NCBI GenBank assembly: GCA_030068075.1
Contig: CM057826.1
Location: forward strand, 99,871,804 to 99,935,803
Length of the DNA: 64,000 nucleotides
Source: Paguma larvata
Taxonomy: Eukaryota > Chordata > Mammalia > Carnivora > Viverridae
Direction: 5' to 3'
Shown: positions 1 through 9,832 of the stretch, in pieces
Layout of the letters: each line of letters begins with the position of its first letter
How positions within the stretch are numbered: position 1 is the stretch's first letter
Translations under genes and position numbers: made by a program
Notes under the pieces: generated by a model
Databases searched by the model: none
Seen by the model: only the letters and a program-made list of their open reading frames with translations
Told to the model about the DNA's origin: nothing

Positions 1-829
1 CAACCAACTACCTGAATTACGGTTGCCGATGATTTGAGTCTTTTCGTGTGTATTAAGCCAACACATTAAGCCTCATTACCTCAGTTATACTGAATTACAC
101 TTTGTAATTCAATGAAATGTGAAGTTAGACCATGAAGTGTAGTCATCAGCTCAAGCTGCTGATGTGTTCTCTGGCAAGGGATCAATGAGAAAGACTCAAT
201 TCCCAATCTTCCCTAATGATGGAGGTGATCAGACCATGACCTTGTCACATTTTGGCCAAAGTGCCAAATGCCTTTTTCTCTGTATCTTTTCTCAAAGTAG
301 TTATGTTAGAAGTAAAATAGAGAAATTATATTTTTATTTTTATCTTTTATCACTGTTTCTCTTTTCCTTTCGATAAGAAGCCCATAAGCAGAGAGATTGT
401 TAGAAAAGTGTAGCCCAAGATATTGAAGATTTTAGTATCTTCTAAAGTGAAGGCAGAGTCCTGCTTACGATGAATTTAGTGTCACATAATAGAGAGAGTT
501 AAGTGCGCTTGTATGTTTTTTGGAAAGATACTGGGATTTTGGTAACTAGATCTCATTAGATGACCTGCAAGGAGAACTTGCTTCAGGCCCGAGTTGTTTT
601 GTTTATTTTGTTTTTTACTCTTTGTTCTTATATAGCAAGAGGAGGTTGTTACAGTGAGGTTTCAGAGCACAAATATTGAATCGATGCTCTAAACATCCCT
701 CTGAAAGTAAAATAAAGGCAGGATGTTAGAGGAGAAATGGCTTTTGCCCTAGGGTCAGTCTCTTTCTGTTTTCTCTCTGGTCAATTACTCCATGAAGAAA
801 GAAAGAGACTCAAGAGACTTCCCTGAGAG
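1..829. other. Unique non-coding DNA
   Basis: AT-rich sequence with no recognisable repeat. The short open frames lack splice context, composition bias or recognisable motifs, so no gene is called. It may be intergenic or intronic. Confidence 0.5.
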
Positions 830-993
830 CAGTGGTTCATAAAATGTGGTCCTTGGGCTGTCAACATCAATAACACCTGGGAATAAATTCTTGGATCCTC
901 TAAACCTAAAACTCTGGGCATGTGTCTCAGCAATCTGTGGTTTAACAAGATCTCCAACTGATTCTGATGTATGCTCAAGTTTGAAGACCACTG
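830..993 (+). mobile_element. MER5A-like hAT MITE
   Basis: The element begins with 'cagtggttcat' and ends with 'gaagaccactg', the terminal inverted repeats of the MER5 group of non-autonomous hAT-Charlie transposons. The interior ('aacacctggga', 'cagcaatctgtggtttaac', 'gattctgatgtatgctcaa') follows that consensus at a length near the usual 160-190 bp. No transposase is encoded. No clear 8-bp duplication remains, as expected for an old copy. Confidence 0.85.
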
Positions 994-1160
994 GCTCAGG
1001 CTACTCCTAAGTCTCTCCCATCTGTTGATCATTAATGTCAACAATTAATATTTTGGGAGTAAACAACTAATATAACACAAAGGCACAAAAATTAGGGGAT
1101 AAAGTCAGTATGAGCTGTGGGGAGCTGTGTCAGGTCCTCATCTTAAGAAGTACAATTTGG

Positions 1161-1379
1161 GGAGGTGCCTGGGTGGCTCAGTCGGTTAAGCATCTGACTT
1201 TGGCTCAAATCATGATACCACAGTTTGTGTGTTCGAGGCCCATGTTGGGCTCTGTGTTGACAGCTCGGAGCCTGAAGCCTGCTTCGGATTCTGTGTCTCC
1301 TCTCTCTCTGCCCCTCCCCCATTTGCTCTCCCTCTCTCTCTCTCTTTCAACAATAAATAAACATTAAAAAAAAAATTTT
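1161..1379 (+). mobile_element. SINEC (felid-type tRNA-derived SINE)
   Basis: The head 'aggtgcctgggtggctcagt' holds the pol III A-box region and 'tgttcgaggcccatg' the B-box. A CT-rich stretch and an 'aataaataaacattaaa' tail follow. It is flanked by 13-bp target duplications with one mismatch: aagtacaatttgg (1148-1160) and aagtgcaatttgg (1380-1392). L1 enzymes supply retroposition in trans. Confidence 0.95.
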
Positions 1380-1392
1380 AAGTGCAATTTGG

Positions 1393-1844
1393 TATCCTAA
1401 CTCTGGTATCACATCCAGAGTTGAAAAGAACAGGAAATAAAAGCCAACATCCCCTTAGTTGTAAATGCCATTTAAAAAAGAAACACCTGGTAGATGATAT
1501 TTGTACTCTTGTCCAATTATTTACTTAAAACAGACTTTCAGAAGTGGATTTTCAGAGATCAAAAACCATGAGTATTTAAAAATTAAATCTATTTTAAACA
1601 GATCCCACAGGACACTAAATCCCCCAGAACGCCGTAGTGATCTATATCCTTATCCCATGGTACAACATCATTAAATGGTTCAGTCTCTCCCATTTCTCTC
1701 AGCTGGCCAAAAACTACGGCATTTTAAATTTGTTTCCCTCTGATCAAATAAAATGAAATTATATGTCAGATGGATTTACCTGTATTTCAATTATAATAGA
1801 GAAATTCAAAAGCTCATGAAGTCTCCACAACTTAATCAAGTCTG
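1393..1844. other. Unique AT-rich DNA
   Basis: No repeat, gene or regulatory motif recognised between the SINE and the decayed L1. Confidence 0.4.
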
Positions 1845-3060
1845 ACTTTTTAAAAGCTCTTTTAATTTTGAGATAATTTTATACTTAGACAATAGTTATA
1901 GAGATAGTACAGAGTACTCATAGACCCTTTATTCATCTCCTTCTAAAGTTGGCTTTTTATATAACCATGAAAACATTAGAAAAATTTAAAAAATTAATAT
2001 GGTGTATGATGCTAGTAGATTTCATTTGGATTTTACCAGTGTTTTGTTTTGTTTTGCTTTTTTTACCAGCCTTGTTCTAGAATCCAATTCAGGATCCTGA
2101 TCATGACACTTGAGTGTCATGTTTCTTCAAGTTTGTGACAGTTCCTTGGTTATTCCTTATCTTTTATGAATTTAATACTTTTGCAGACTACTAGTCAGGT
2201 GCCTGGTCGAAAGTCCTTCCATTTGGGTTTGTCTGATATTTTCTCAGGATTGGCTTAAGGTTATTATGCTTCTTGGGAAGAACATCAGAGAGATTTGCCC
2301 TTCTCAGTGTATCATATGATATCGATATGTCTTACTATTGAGGTTATTAACTAGAATCAAGTGATTAAGGTATCATCTGCCAGGTTCCTTCACTGGGTTT
2401 TGGGAATGGGTGATACTCTGAAGTTATGCAATATCCTGTTTCTCTCAAGCTTTTACCCACTAATTGCAGCAATTATTTGTGGATCTTGCCTACAGCAATT
2501 ATTATGGTATTCTATGGTTCCTTCTACATTTATTTTCCTCGTTCCTTCTAAATTTATTAATTGGAATTTTCTGTGAGGAAGATTAATCCTTTCTTCATCC
2601 TTACTTATTCCTTCAATTATTTTTTTATACCATCATGAACTTATAGGCATTATTTTTTATCTCCCTCTAACTCTGAAATCAAGCATGTCTCCAAGTAGCC
2701 AAGGTTACTTTTATTACAGGATAATATTTTGGAACCGAGATCTGGACTGTGGATCTTTCAATCTTATTTTATAATCTGTGTCTTTTAAGCAGTGAGTTTA
2801 ATTCATTCAAATTTTATTATAGAGAATTATATATTTGGAGTGACTTCTATCACCTTTTTAATGTTTCTATTTACTGTGCGTTTTATCTCATTTTTCACAT
2901 CCTGCCTATCTTCCATTAATTTGATGACATTTTCTCTAATCTTATTTTTTCTTACTTTTGCTGACTTTGAAGTGGTAGAGTATATTGCATACTTAGTTAT
3001 TACTATTACAATTTTAATATGAATACTTATTTAAATTTTTTCTAGCAAAGTCCAATATTA
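1845..3060 (-). mobile_element. Old L1 (L1M-type) 3' region, antisense
   Basis: On the plus strand 'ttttgagataattttatacttagac', 'atagttatagagatagtacagag' and 'gattttaccagtgtttt' match the reverse complement of the 3' region of ancient mammalian L1 (L1M). 'attttggaaccgagatctgg' near 2730 fits the same class. Heavy divergence and indels leave no usable frame. It may consist of more than one fragment. Confidence 0.7.
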
Positions 3061-3134
3061 TTCAGCCCCCTAGCAAACAAGGCATCCCTTCAATAGCATT
3101 TATGCGTTGACTCTTCCACATCTTCAGTGACTGC

Positions 3135-3380
3135 TGCCCTTCATTTTACTTCAATGTTTAAAAGACTTTTTAATTAAGCATGTAACAAGGGTAAAATTTG
3201 GTCAATTTTCATAAAATGGATAATGAAACACACTTTATGAAATGCAAGCAGGTCAAGAAACAATATATTATCCTCACCCGCAGAAGTTCCCACCCTAGAA
3301 TCACATCCCTCCCCTGAACCCTACCATGGATTAACCACTATTTGACTTCTAGCAGCACAGATTTGTCTTATTTTGTACTT
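3135..3380 (-). mobile_element. Old L1 3' fragment, antisense
   Basis: Resembles the L1M 3' UTR in reverse ('ggtaaaatttggtcaattttcataaa', 'atcctcacccgcagaagttccc'). It continues beyond the two SINEs at 3813-3970 ('ttagttgtgagtctagta' region), so the SINEs landed inside it. Confidence 0.6.
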
Positions 3381-3386
3381 TAATTT

Positions 3387-3573
3387 TTTTTAATGTTTAT
3401 GTATTTATTGTGTGTGTGTGTGAGAGAGCACATTATGTGTGAGCAAGGGAGGTGTGGAGACAATGGGAGAGAATGCCAAGCACACTCCACGCTGTCAGCG
3501 TAGAGTCTGACAAGACATGACCTGACCTGAAATCAAGAGTCAGACGCCCAACCAACTGAGCCACCTAGGAACT
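3387..3573 (-). mobile_element. SINEC, antisense
   Basis: Reverse-complement tail 'taatgtttatgtatttattg' on the left, GA/GT-rich middle, and inverted head 'ccaactgagccacctagg' on the right. It is diverged: the core is eroded and its loop is replaced by GT repeats. Confidence 0.85.
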
Positions 3574-3607
3574 TCTCATACTTTTATATAAATTCATATA
3601 GCTTTTA

Positions 3608-3812
3608 TTTTTTTTAAAGGTTTATTTACTTTTGAGAGAGAGAGAGAGAGAAAGAGACAGAGGGGAGGGCCAGAGACATAGGGGTACGGAGGATCAGAAG
3701 CAGGCTCCATGCTGACAGCAGCGAGTCTGATGCCGGGCTTGAACTCACAAACTGCAAGATCATGACCTGAGCCGAAGTCAGATGCTTAATCGAATGAGGC
3801 ATCTAGGAGCCC
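3608..3812 (-). mobile_element. SINEC, antisense
   Basis: The T-rich tail 'ttttttaaaggtttatttac' leads into a GA-rich stretch, 'caggctccatgctgacagca' and the inverted head near 3790-3812. The flank 'tcatacttttatataaat' occurs on both sides (from 3575 and from 3814), an unusually long and imperfect target duplication. Confidence 0.9.
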
Positions 3813-3970
3813 CTCATACTTTTATATAAATAGAAGCATTGGCTTTTATTTTTATCTTCAGTTTCCTTAATTCAGTATTATTTTTGGGAGATTAACCTTT
3901 ATTTTTTCACAGAGTAAATAGTTCAGTCTCATTGTTATATACTATTTAGTTGTGAGTCTAGTACTTGAGA
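3813..3970 (-). mobile_element. Continuation of old L1 3' fragment, antisense
   Basis: Sequence after the SINE ('ggcttttatttttatcttca', 'ggagattaacctttat') has the character of the old antisense L1 that precedes the two SINEs. Identification rests on position and composition. Confidence 0.4.
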
Positions 3971-4453
3971 TCTAGCACTCATTGCTTTTAACGGATGAGA
4001 GCTGTTTCAGTATTTCTCTGAAGCAGAATTATGCCATCACCTGGGCCGAGTGACAGCAACCTGATGTTTATATCAGTGTCGTTACAAATGAGCATTGATG
4101 TGGAGAGGAATGAAGAAATGTCTGCGTTTCACCACGATTTCTAGTGCTTTTCAGCCTTATTGGCTTACCTGCAGGAAGGATGGGACTTTTGGAATTGTGT
4201 TTGTTTCCACTAAGCAACTGTTAGAACTCTTCAGCTTCGGAACATTTGGAAAGTTCTCCTTCCCGTTGGAATGTTGGCCAGGACTGCATTTTCCCCTGCA
4301 CTTGGTTAGAAGGGTGAATGGCCCACTAACTCGGTTTTGTTTTGTTTTGTTTTGTTTTTTTCACAATCCATGTGTTTTCTGAGGGGGTGGCAATATACTC
4401 CTTACCTGCTGGGATCAGAAACCATATGACCGGTATTCAAAGAGAACCCACAA
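3971..4453. other. Unique DNA with a (GTTTT)n tract
   Basis: Mixed-composition sequence without a recognised repeat until a GTTTT pentamer run at about 4336-4362. The 95-residue frame from 4095 has no recognisable domain and is treated as chance. Confidence 0.45.
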
Positions 4454-4698
4454 TAGGGGCACCTGAGTGGCTCAGTTGGCTAAGCAACCGACTTCAGCTC
4501 AGGTCATGATCTCAAGGCTTGTGAGTTTGAGCCCCAAGTTGGGTTCTGTGCTGATAGCTCAGAGCTTAGAGCCTACTTCAGATTCTGTGTCTCCCTCTCC
4601 CTCTGCCCCTCACCCATTCAGGCTCTCTCTCTCTCCTTCAAAAATAAATAAATGTTAAAAAAAAAAACACAACAAAAAATAAAACAAAACAAAAAAAC
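4454..4698 (+). mobile_element. SINEC, sense
   Basis: 'ggggcacctgagtggctcag' head, CT-rich segment, 'aaataaataaatgttaaa' tail, and a long A/C-rich tail. Target duplications agaacccacaa-type: agagaacccacaa (4441-4453) and agagaacccgcaa (4699-4711), one mismatch. Confidence 0.95.
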
Positions 4699-4711
4699 AG
4701 AGAACCCGCAA

Positions 4712-5852
4712 GAGATTCCCCTTTCAGGAAAACAAATCTCTGAGACAGTTTCAGAAGAAGCAGGGTGAGCAAACTTCCCCAGAGAAGAGAAGGAGCACAT
4801 GTAGCCAGGACATATGTCCAATGTGAACAGGGAGAAGACCCCAGAAAGATGCTCCTTCTCCTCTTACTAAAAGCCCAATGACAAGGAAAATGAGAGGACA
4901 GTTCTGGCAATGAGACCCGAGCCATGGAGAGCTGCCAAACCTTCAGAGAACCACAACCACAGGGATTCCTACAGCTTTTGGCAGGGCCAGAAAAGGGTGG
5001 GGGTGGGGGTGGATAAAAAGTATTAAAACCACTCACCTGCTTAAATGAGCTATTCATCTTACGGCCTTGGGGTCCCTACTAGTCATCTTACTATTGGCGA
5101 ACTAAGGATGGATCTAGGTAGGGACCCAGTTAAAACTGAAGAGAAGACAAATTCAGATGAGTAAATGGCTCATCTTTTTTGAGTAAGCAATGAAACAACT
5201 CCAAGGCATATACTACATACTTCACATCTTGGATCAACAAGGGAGCCAGGCCAAGTATCAGATTAAATATTCCACAGCTGAGGTGTTTGCATAACTTTTC
5301 AGCGGCTACCATTTAAAGAAAGAAAAACAGTGATGGGCCTTTAAAAAAAAAAGATTCCTTTAACTTGACAAGCTCACAGTGTACTGCCAGCAATTACTCT
5401 CAACTTGGAAGGCAAGGTCACGCATATCTTGTCCTTAGAACATTGGGGCCAGCTGGCAAACACAGCCCTGATTTTCCATTGACTCCAGAGCATGAAGACC
5501 CACTGTGCGCCCTGAAGGCCACAGCTGCACTGCTGTATTGTTTCACCATGTCTGCTTTGGCTAAGAAGCAAATCATTTTAAAAAGGGAGCTTCCTGATTT
5601 TTGAAGTGTCTGTTGTGTTTGCAATCACTGCGTGTGTTTTCAGTTTGGGTTGGCTCGGTGGGTCTGCTGAGGACACTGGAGACAGGTCTTTTATTGAAAC
5701 AAAATAATAAGTCTGAACAAATCGACTTTATTGTCATTGGCTCTGGCATGGTTTGGATTAACTTTTAGCTTTATATTTCTGAAGGATTGCTCAAGACGTG
5801 ATACTCATCAATCAGGTTCTGTGAGGGAAAGGAGAGGACAGACATATTCTAA
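4712..5852. other. Unique DNA
   Basis: No repeat recognised over 1.1 kb. It contains a G-rich run at 4995-5013 (GGG, GGGGG, GGGGG, GG separated by single T). Open frames on both strands here are short and lack domains; the 139-residue minus-strand frame ends in the SINE tail. Confidence 0.45.
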
Positions 5853-6086
5853 ACAGATTTCTTTTCTTTTTATTTTTTTTTAATATTTATTTTTGAGAAG
5901 GGAGAGAGAGAGAGAGAAAGTGGGGAAGGGGTAGAGAGAGAGGAAGACACAGAATCTGAAGCAGGCTCCAGGCTCTGAGCTGTCAGCATAGATCCCAATG
6001 TGGGACTTGAATCTACGAACCATGAAATCATGACCTGAGCCAAAGTCAGATGCTTAACCAAACTGAGCCACATCAGTGCCCCAAGA
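5853..6086 (-). mobile_element. SINEC, antisense
   Basis: T-rich tail, GA-rich middle, 'gcaggctccaggctctgagc' and the inverted head ending near 'aactgagccacatcagtgcc'. A perfect 15-bp target duplication acagacatattctaa lies at 5838-5852 and 6087-6101, suggesting a fairly recent insertion. Confidence 0.95.
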
Positions 6087-6102
6087 ACAGACATATTCTA
6101 AG

Positions 6103-6236
6103 TGCCTATTAAGTGTCAGGTACTTTTCATCTAGTATCCCAATGACTTCTAACAATCTAATGAAGTAATTATTCCTCTGTTCACTTTCCTGATGAGGAAA
6201 CGGAGGTACTGAGAGGGTCATTCCCTTGCCCAAGGT
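6103..6236 (-). repeat. MIR fragment, antisense
   Basis: 'aagtgcctattaagtgtcaggtac' just upstream, then 'ctgatgaggaaacggaggta' and 'cccttgcccaaggtcatg', follow the reverse complement of MIR. It abuts a sense MIR. Confidence 0.75.
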
Positions 6237-6435
6237 CATGTGGTTAAGAGCATGAACTGTGAAGTCCAACTGCTTTGTTTCATTCCAGATCTGCCATTTA
6301 CTCTCTGTGACCCTAGGTAAGTCACTTCACCTTTCTCCTCCAAATTCCCCATCTGGAAAACAGGAACAATCATCAGAATAATCCATCAAGGATTAAGCAG
6401 AGTGATGTGTGGAAAGTGATCAGTATGGCAACTGG
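6237..6435 (+). repeat. MIR, sense
   Basis: 'catgtggttaagagcatgaact', 'gatctgccatttactctctgtgaccctaggtaagtcacttcacc' (in part) and 'ccatctggaaaacaggaacaat' follow the MIR consensus from its tRNA-like start through the core. With the preceding antisense MIR it forms a head-to-head pair. Confidence 0.8.
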
Positions 6436-6635
6436 TCAATAAGTTCAGCCACCGTTATGCAATAGTGTAGATATTTCGACCTAGTACAGCTCCTTTCCAA
6501 GCTGGGGTTAATGCCACTGCACCACCCTGCTAGTCAGGGATACTGTCCTCCATGCAAAGGTTAAAACCAACACTGATATCCAAGAGACTCAAAGTAGAAG
6601 GTGATTTAATATTCCGATTTTAAAATTATTTTCCC
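6436..6635. other. Unique DNA
   Basis: No repeat or gene recognised. Confidence 0.4.
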
Positions 6636-6862
6636 AGGGCGCCTGGGTGGCTCAGTTGGTTAAGCATCCGACTTCGGCTCAGGTCATGATCTCATGTTCG
6701 TGAGTTCAAGCTCTGCGTTGGGCTCTGTGCTGACAGCTCAGAGCCTGGAGCCTGCTTTGGATTCTGAGTCTCCCTCTCTCTATCCCTCCCCTGCTCATGC
6801 TGTCTCTCTCTCTCTCTGTCTCTCTGTCTCTCTCTCTCCAAAATAAATAAACATAAAAGAAA
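6636..6862 (+). mobile_element. SINEC, sense, well preserved
   Basis: 'gggcgcctgggtggctcagt' head close to the felid consensus, 'gagcctggagcctgctttgg', CT microsatellite, 'aaataaataaacataaaa' tail. Perfect 16-bp target duplication ttaaaattattttccc at 6620-6635 and 6863-6878: one of the youngest copies in the window. Confidence 0.97.
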
Positions 6863-6878
6863 TTAAAATTATTTTCCC

Positions 6879-7539
6879 TATTGAGGCAAACGAGGCCTGT
6901 AGCCCTGGCTCAGGCTTCTACAAAAGAAACTTTCTCTGAAAAGGGACCAGAAAGAGAGTAGAACTGATAGGACATGTAGAGGTTGGAGGACTCTGTCATC
7001 TCACTGTCCAGGTCGATGGCTTGGATTCAGAATTAAAAATGAAATATGAAGATGTGCCATGTTTTCCCAAGACAGCTGATGTCTGCTCCATTCACATAGC
7101 AAAAACGGAGCTTAAAAAAACCAGTGAGGCTGGTATGAGTCACAGTGCCATTCGGCCTGGTGCTCATACCCCACCTCATGCCTCCTGTGTCCCAGGCTCT
7201 GTACTGGCACCTGGAGTAAGATATGGCCACTGTCCTTGCAGAATGCAGACAAGTGGTCAAATGAGCCCACCCAATGCAGGGACCTTACTTTCCACTAAGG
7301 CTGTTACATTCTAACTCCTCTGGAATCTATTCTAAAGGAAGCCTTGTACCCTTTGTAGTTGTCGCATAAGCAGAAATTTTTGATGCCTTATGAAGAAGCT
7401 TAGGTAACTTTATTTAATAATCCTCATAATCAACGAATAGGAGGGAGGCCCATAATGTGACCAATGTGGTTAATCACTTGGAAGTTACTCCAGCCTTGCA
7501 AGGATTTCTTGGGTACCAGTAACCACCCCTAGGGACTTG
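6879..7539. other. Unique DNA
   Basis: No repeat recognised. Overlapping frames at 7021-7314 (+) and 7033-7260 (-) share the same bases and have no recognisable domains. Confidence 0.4.
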
Positions 7540-7700
7540 GAATTAGAAGACCTGAACATGACTTCCACACATGCCACTCAACAAGCTGGATGATTTTAGC
7601 TAAAATCTCTCAAACTATCTGAGTCATATTCTTATATCTATAAAATGGGGAAGATGAATAATATTCAGGTTACACTTATTACCAAAGAGTAAATAGATTA
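7540..7700 (+). repeat. MIR, sense
   Basis: 'gacctgaacatgacttccac', 'gatgattttagctaaaatctc' and 'atctataaaatggggaagat' follow the MIR middle and 3' part (the 'ctgtaaaatggggata' signature). Confidence 0.65.
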
Positions 7701-8005
7701 ATGTCTTTGAAAGCTTTTTTCTGCAGTAATGACTTATAAATATTTATTCTTGTTATTTCCATTCAAACTTTCACTTGCATTTATTTTGGATAAATTTTAC
7801 ATAGTGTGACTTTTAGATTGTGTATCTTGCTTTATATTTTGATGTGTATGAATATTTTAATAAAGAGAACATAGAAAATAGCTTTAGTGAGCAATTTTTC
7901 AATACCACATCCATGAGAGATAAAGGGTAAAGAGAGGGCTATTTTACTTCTTTTTTAAATGATTATTGTGATCATTTACTTTATGTCAGGTATTTTGCTA
8001 AATAA

Positions 8006-8007
<2 letters not shown>

Positions 8008-8049
<42 letters not shown>
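8008..8049. repeat. (TG)n microsatellite, about 21 units
   Basis: Uninterrupted TG dinucleotide run. It produces a spurious Val/Cys-repeat open frame. Confidence 0.98.
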
Positions 8050-8054
<5 letters not shown>

Positions 8055-8120
8055 CTCAGAACATTCTTATTCTCACAAAAATTCATATTACTGCTTCCAT
8101 ATTACAAATAATCTATGGTT

Positions 8121-8301
8121 GTTTTTTTGGGTTTTTTTAGTTTATTTATTTTCAGAGAGAGAAAGAGAGAATCCCAAGCAGGCTCTGCACTGTCAACACA
8201 GAGCCTGATGTGGGGCTCAATACATGAACCATGAGATTGTAACCTAAGCCCGGAACAAGAGTTGGAAACCTAACAGGCTGAACCACCCAGGTGTCCCAAA
8301 G
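8121..8301 (-). mobile_element. SINEC, antisense
   Basis: 'tttatttattttcagagaga', 'aagcaggctctgcactgtcaa', 'ccacccaggtgtccc' inverted head. Short target duplication ctatggtt at 8113-8120 and 8302-8309. Confidence 0.92.
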
Positions 8302-8511
8302 CTATGGTTCTTAGAGCCTCAGCAATATTGTCAAGGTCAGAAATCTAATAAGTGGTTGAACTGGGATGTGAACTTCTGTGTGTCTGACTCTAAAGTACAG
8401 TTTTTTAACTACAATCTATTCTGTGTCTGAGGATGATAATAACAATAATAATCTGAGATAGGAAAGGGATGACCAGTAACAATGTCCATTTATGATGTTT
8501 ACAGGAAATAC

Positions 8512-8618
8512 AGTTGACCCTTGCACAATGCGCAGATTAGGGATGCTAATCTCCTACACAGTTGAAAATCAGTGTAAAATTTTGACTTTCCCAGAATGTG
8601 ACTACGGATAGCCTGAAT
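8512..8618. mobile_element. Tigger-type DNA transposon end (MER8-like), fragment
   Basis: Starts with 'cagttgacccttgcacaatg', a terminal repeat of the MER8-like Tigger family, and continues 'cacagttgaaaatcagtgtaa' and 'ttttgactttcccaga'. The far end is missing. Confidence 0.75.
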
Positions 8619-8639
8619 TAGATTTGCTGCCCCAAATCT

Positions 8640-8705
8640 AGAATGGCACTTGGCACACAGATGTTAAATACATAGTTGTTAAAGGAATGAATAAATGAAG
8701 AATGA
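8640..8705 (+). repeat. MIR/L2 3'-tail fragment
   Basis: 'cacttggcacacagatgttaaa' and 'ggaatgaataaatgaagaatg' match the tail shared by MIR and L2. Confidence 0.5.
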
Positions 8706-8754
8706 ATTAATATGGCCCTTTTTCTTTTTTATCATAGTTGGTATACATGAGTCT

Positions 8755-8870
8755 TACCTCACCTAGGAGACTATGACCTTTTTGAGGATAAGATCTGTGC
8801 CTAGTTCACCTTTACATCTCTCTAGGTCCTAACACAGTACTTGAAATTTGTTTATTGATTAAAATTTCAC
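8755..8870 (+). repeat. L2 3' fragment, sense
   Basis: 'ggagactatgacctttttga', 'gataagatctgtgcctagttcacc' (in part), 'taacacagtacttgaaatttg' correspond to the L2 3' end (stretch encoding 'gctccttgagggcaggga ... cacagtgcctg'). Confidence 0.6.
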
Positions 8871-8930
8871 AGATATTTTACATACAATGTCTCACGTGTG
8901 ACATAAATGATTGGTATTCTTATTCCTATC

Positions 8931-9311
8931 TGTCTTAGTCAACTTGGATACTATAGCAAAATACCACTGATAAGGTACCATAAACAATAGACATTTATTT
9001 CTCATAGTCCTGGAGGCTGGGAAGTCCAAGAGCAAGATGCCAGCCATATTGGTTCCTGGTGAGAGTTTTCTTTCCTGGCTTGCAGATGGCTACCTTTTCA
9101 TTGGAGAAAAGGGAGGAAGAGAGGGAGGAAGGGAGAGAGAAGTCCCCTTCTCTACTTATTAAGGATACTAATCTCACTCATGAGGTCTCTACCCTCATGA
9201 TCTCATCTGAACTACCACCAGAAGACCCCAGCTTCCAATACTATCACACTGGGGTTAAGACTTCAACGTAGGAATTTAGCAGGGGAGACACTAACATTTG
9301 GTCCATCATAC
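8931..9311 (-). mobile_element. MaLR-type LTR, antisense
   Basis: On the plus strand it reads 'tgtcttagtcaacttggata', 'ctcatagtcctggaggctgg', 'atgaggtctctaccctcatg', 'tttggtccatcataca': the reverse complement of an ERVL-MaLR LTR with TG/CA ends. A GA-rich stretch lies at 9110-9147. No internal retroviral sequence accompanies it, so it is a solo LTR. It appears to split an antisense MIR-like repeat. Confidence 0.75.
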
Positions 9312-9450
9312 AGTCTTATAGAAAGAAATCATAACTTAAGGAAATACAATGATTTTTCCAAGGTCAGAAGAGGTAATGCAAAAATCAGATGTCAAGCTCA
9401 ATTTTTTTCCCATAGGCCTAGGACTCTTCTCTTTTAACGACCACTGTTTC
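9312..9450 (-). repeat. MIR-like fragment, antisense
   Basis: 'gatttttccaaggtcagaagagg' and 'aaatcagatgtcaagctc' resemble antisense MIR. A matching upstream half may lie at 8870-8930 before the LTR. Confidence 0.4.
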
Positions 9451-9714
9451 TCCCTGTATTAGACCCCATAAATAACTACTGAAATTGGTAATACTGAAGC
9501 AGGACTTCTGCCCTTCGAGGACCAGAGTAGGTAGAAGTCTTTAGAAACACAAAAGCCAATTAACGCGAGGGTAGATTTCAACTTTGGGGTTTTGGTTGGT
9601 TTTTTAATTTTTTACATTTTTATTGTTTTTAAAATTAAATATGATTTCTAAAGTTCATTTTGTGGTAAGAAATCTGTACTCACCCTGCTTGTTTCCTCTC
9701 CCCCTTTAAGCGGA

Positions 9715-9832
9715 AGGAATGGAGACTCTGTGAGGTAGGATAATTTCAATAGGTCACATAATAGCTAAGATGGGAGTGACAGAATTTGAATCCAGGACAG
9801 GCTGTCTTCCTTTTTAACCTGAGAGGGAGTTC
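9715..9832 (-). repeat. MIR fragment, antisense
   Basis: 'ataggtcacataatagctaag' and 'cagaatttgaatccaggaca' followed by 'ggctgtcttcc' are diagnostic of antisense MIR. Confidence 0.65.

Larger units (their letters stand above)
7965..8415 (-). repeat. MIR, antisense, interrupted
   Basis: 'gatcatttactttatgtcaggta' (7970s), then after a microsatellite and a SINE 'tcaaggtcagaaatctaataag' and 'gaactgggatgtgaacttctg', read as one antisense MIR. The TG repeat and the SINE at 8121-8301 interrupt it. Confidence 0.65.

Noticed and set aside
1110..1367. Repeated MAQLVKHPTSAQVMIS-like peptides at many places in the window
   Set aside because: They are translations of SINEC copies in the same frame, not a protein family.
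4638..5057. 139-residue minus-strand frame
   Set aside because: Its C-terminal third reads through the A/C-rich SINE tail (phenylalanine runs), and the rest has no recognisable domain.
6640..6740. tRNA-like A and B boxes as a real tRNA gene
   Set aside because: They belong to the tRNA-derived SINE head; there is no cloverleaf with proper acceptor stem. The same holds for the other 20 SINEs.
8008..8208. Cys/Val-repeat frame
   Set aside because: Encoded by the TG microsatellite and the antisense SINE.
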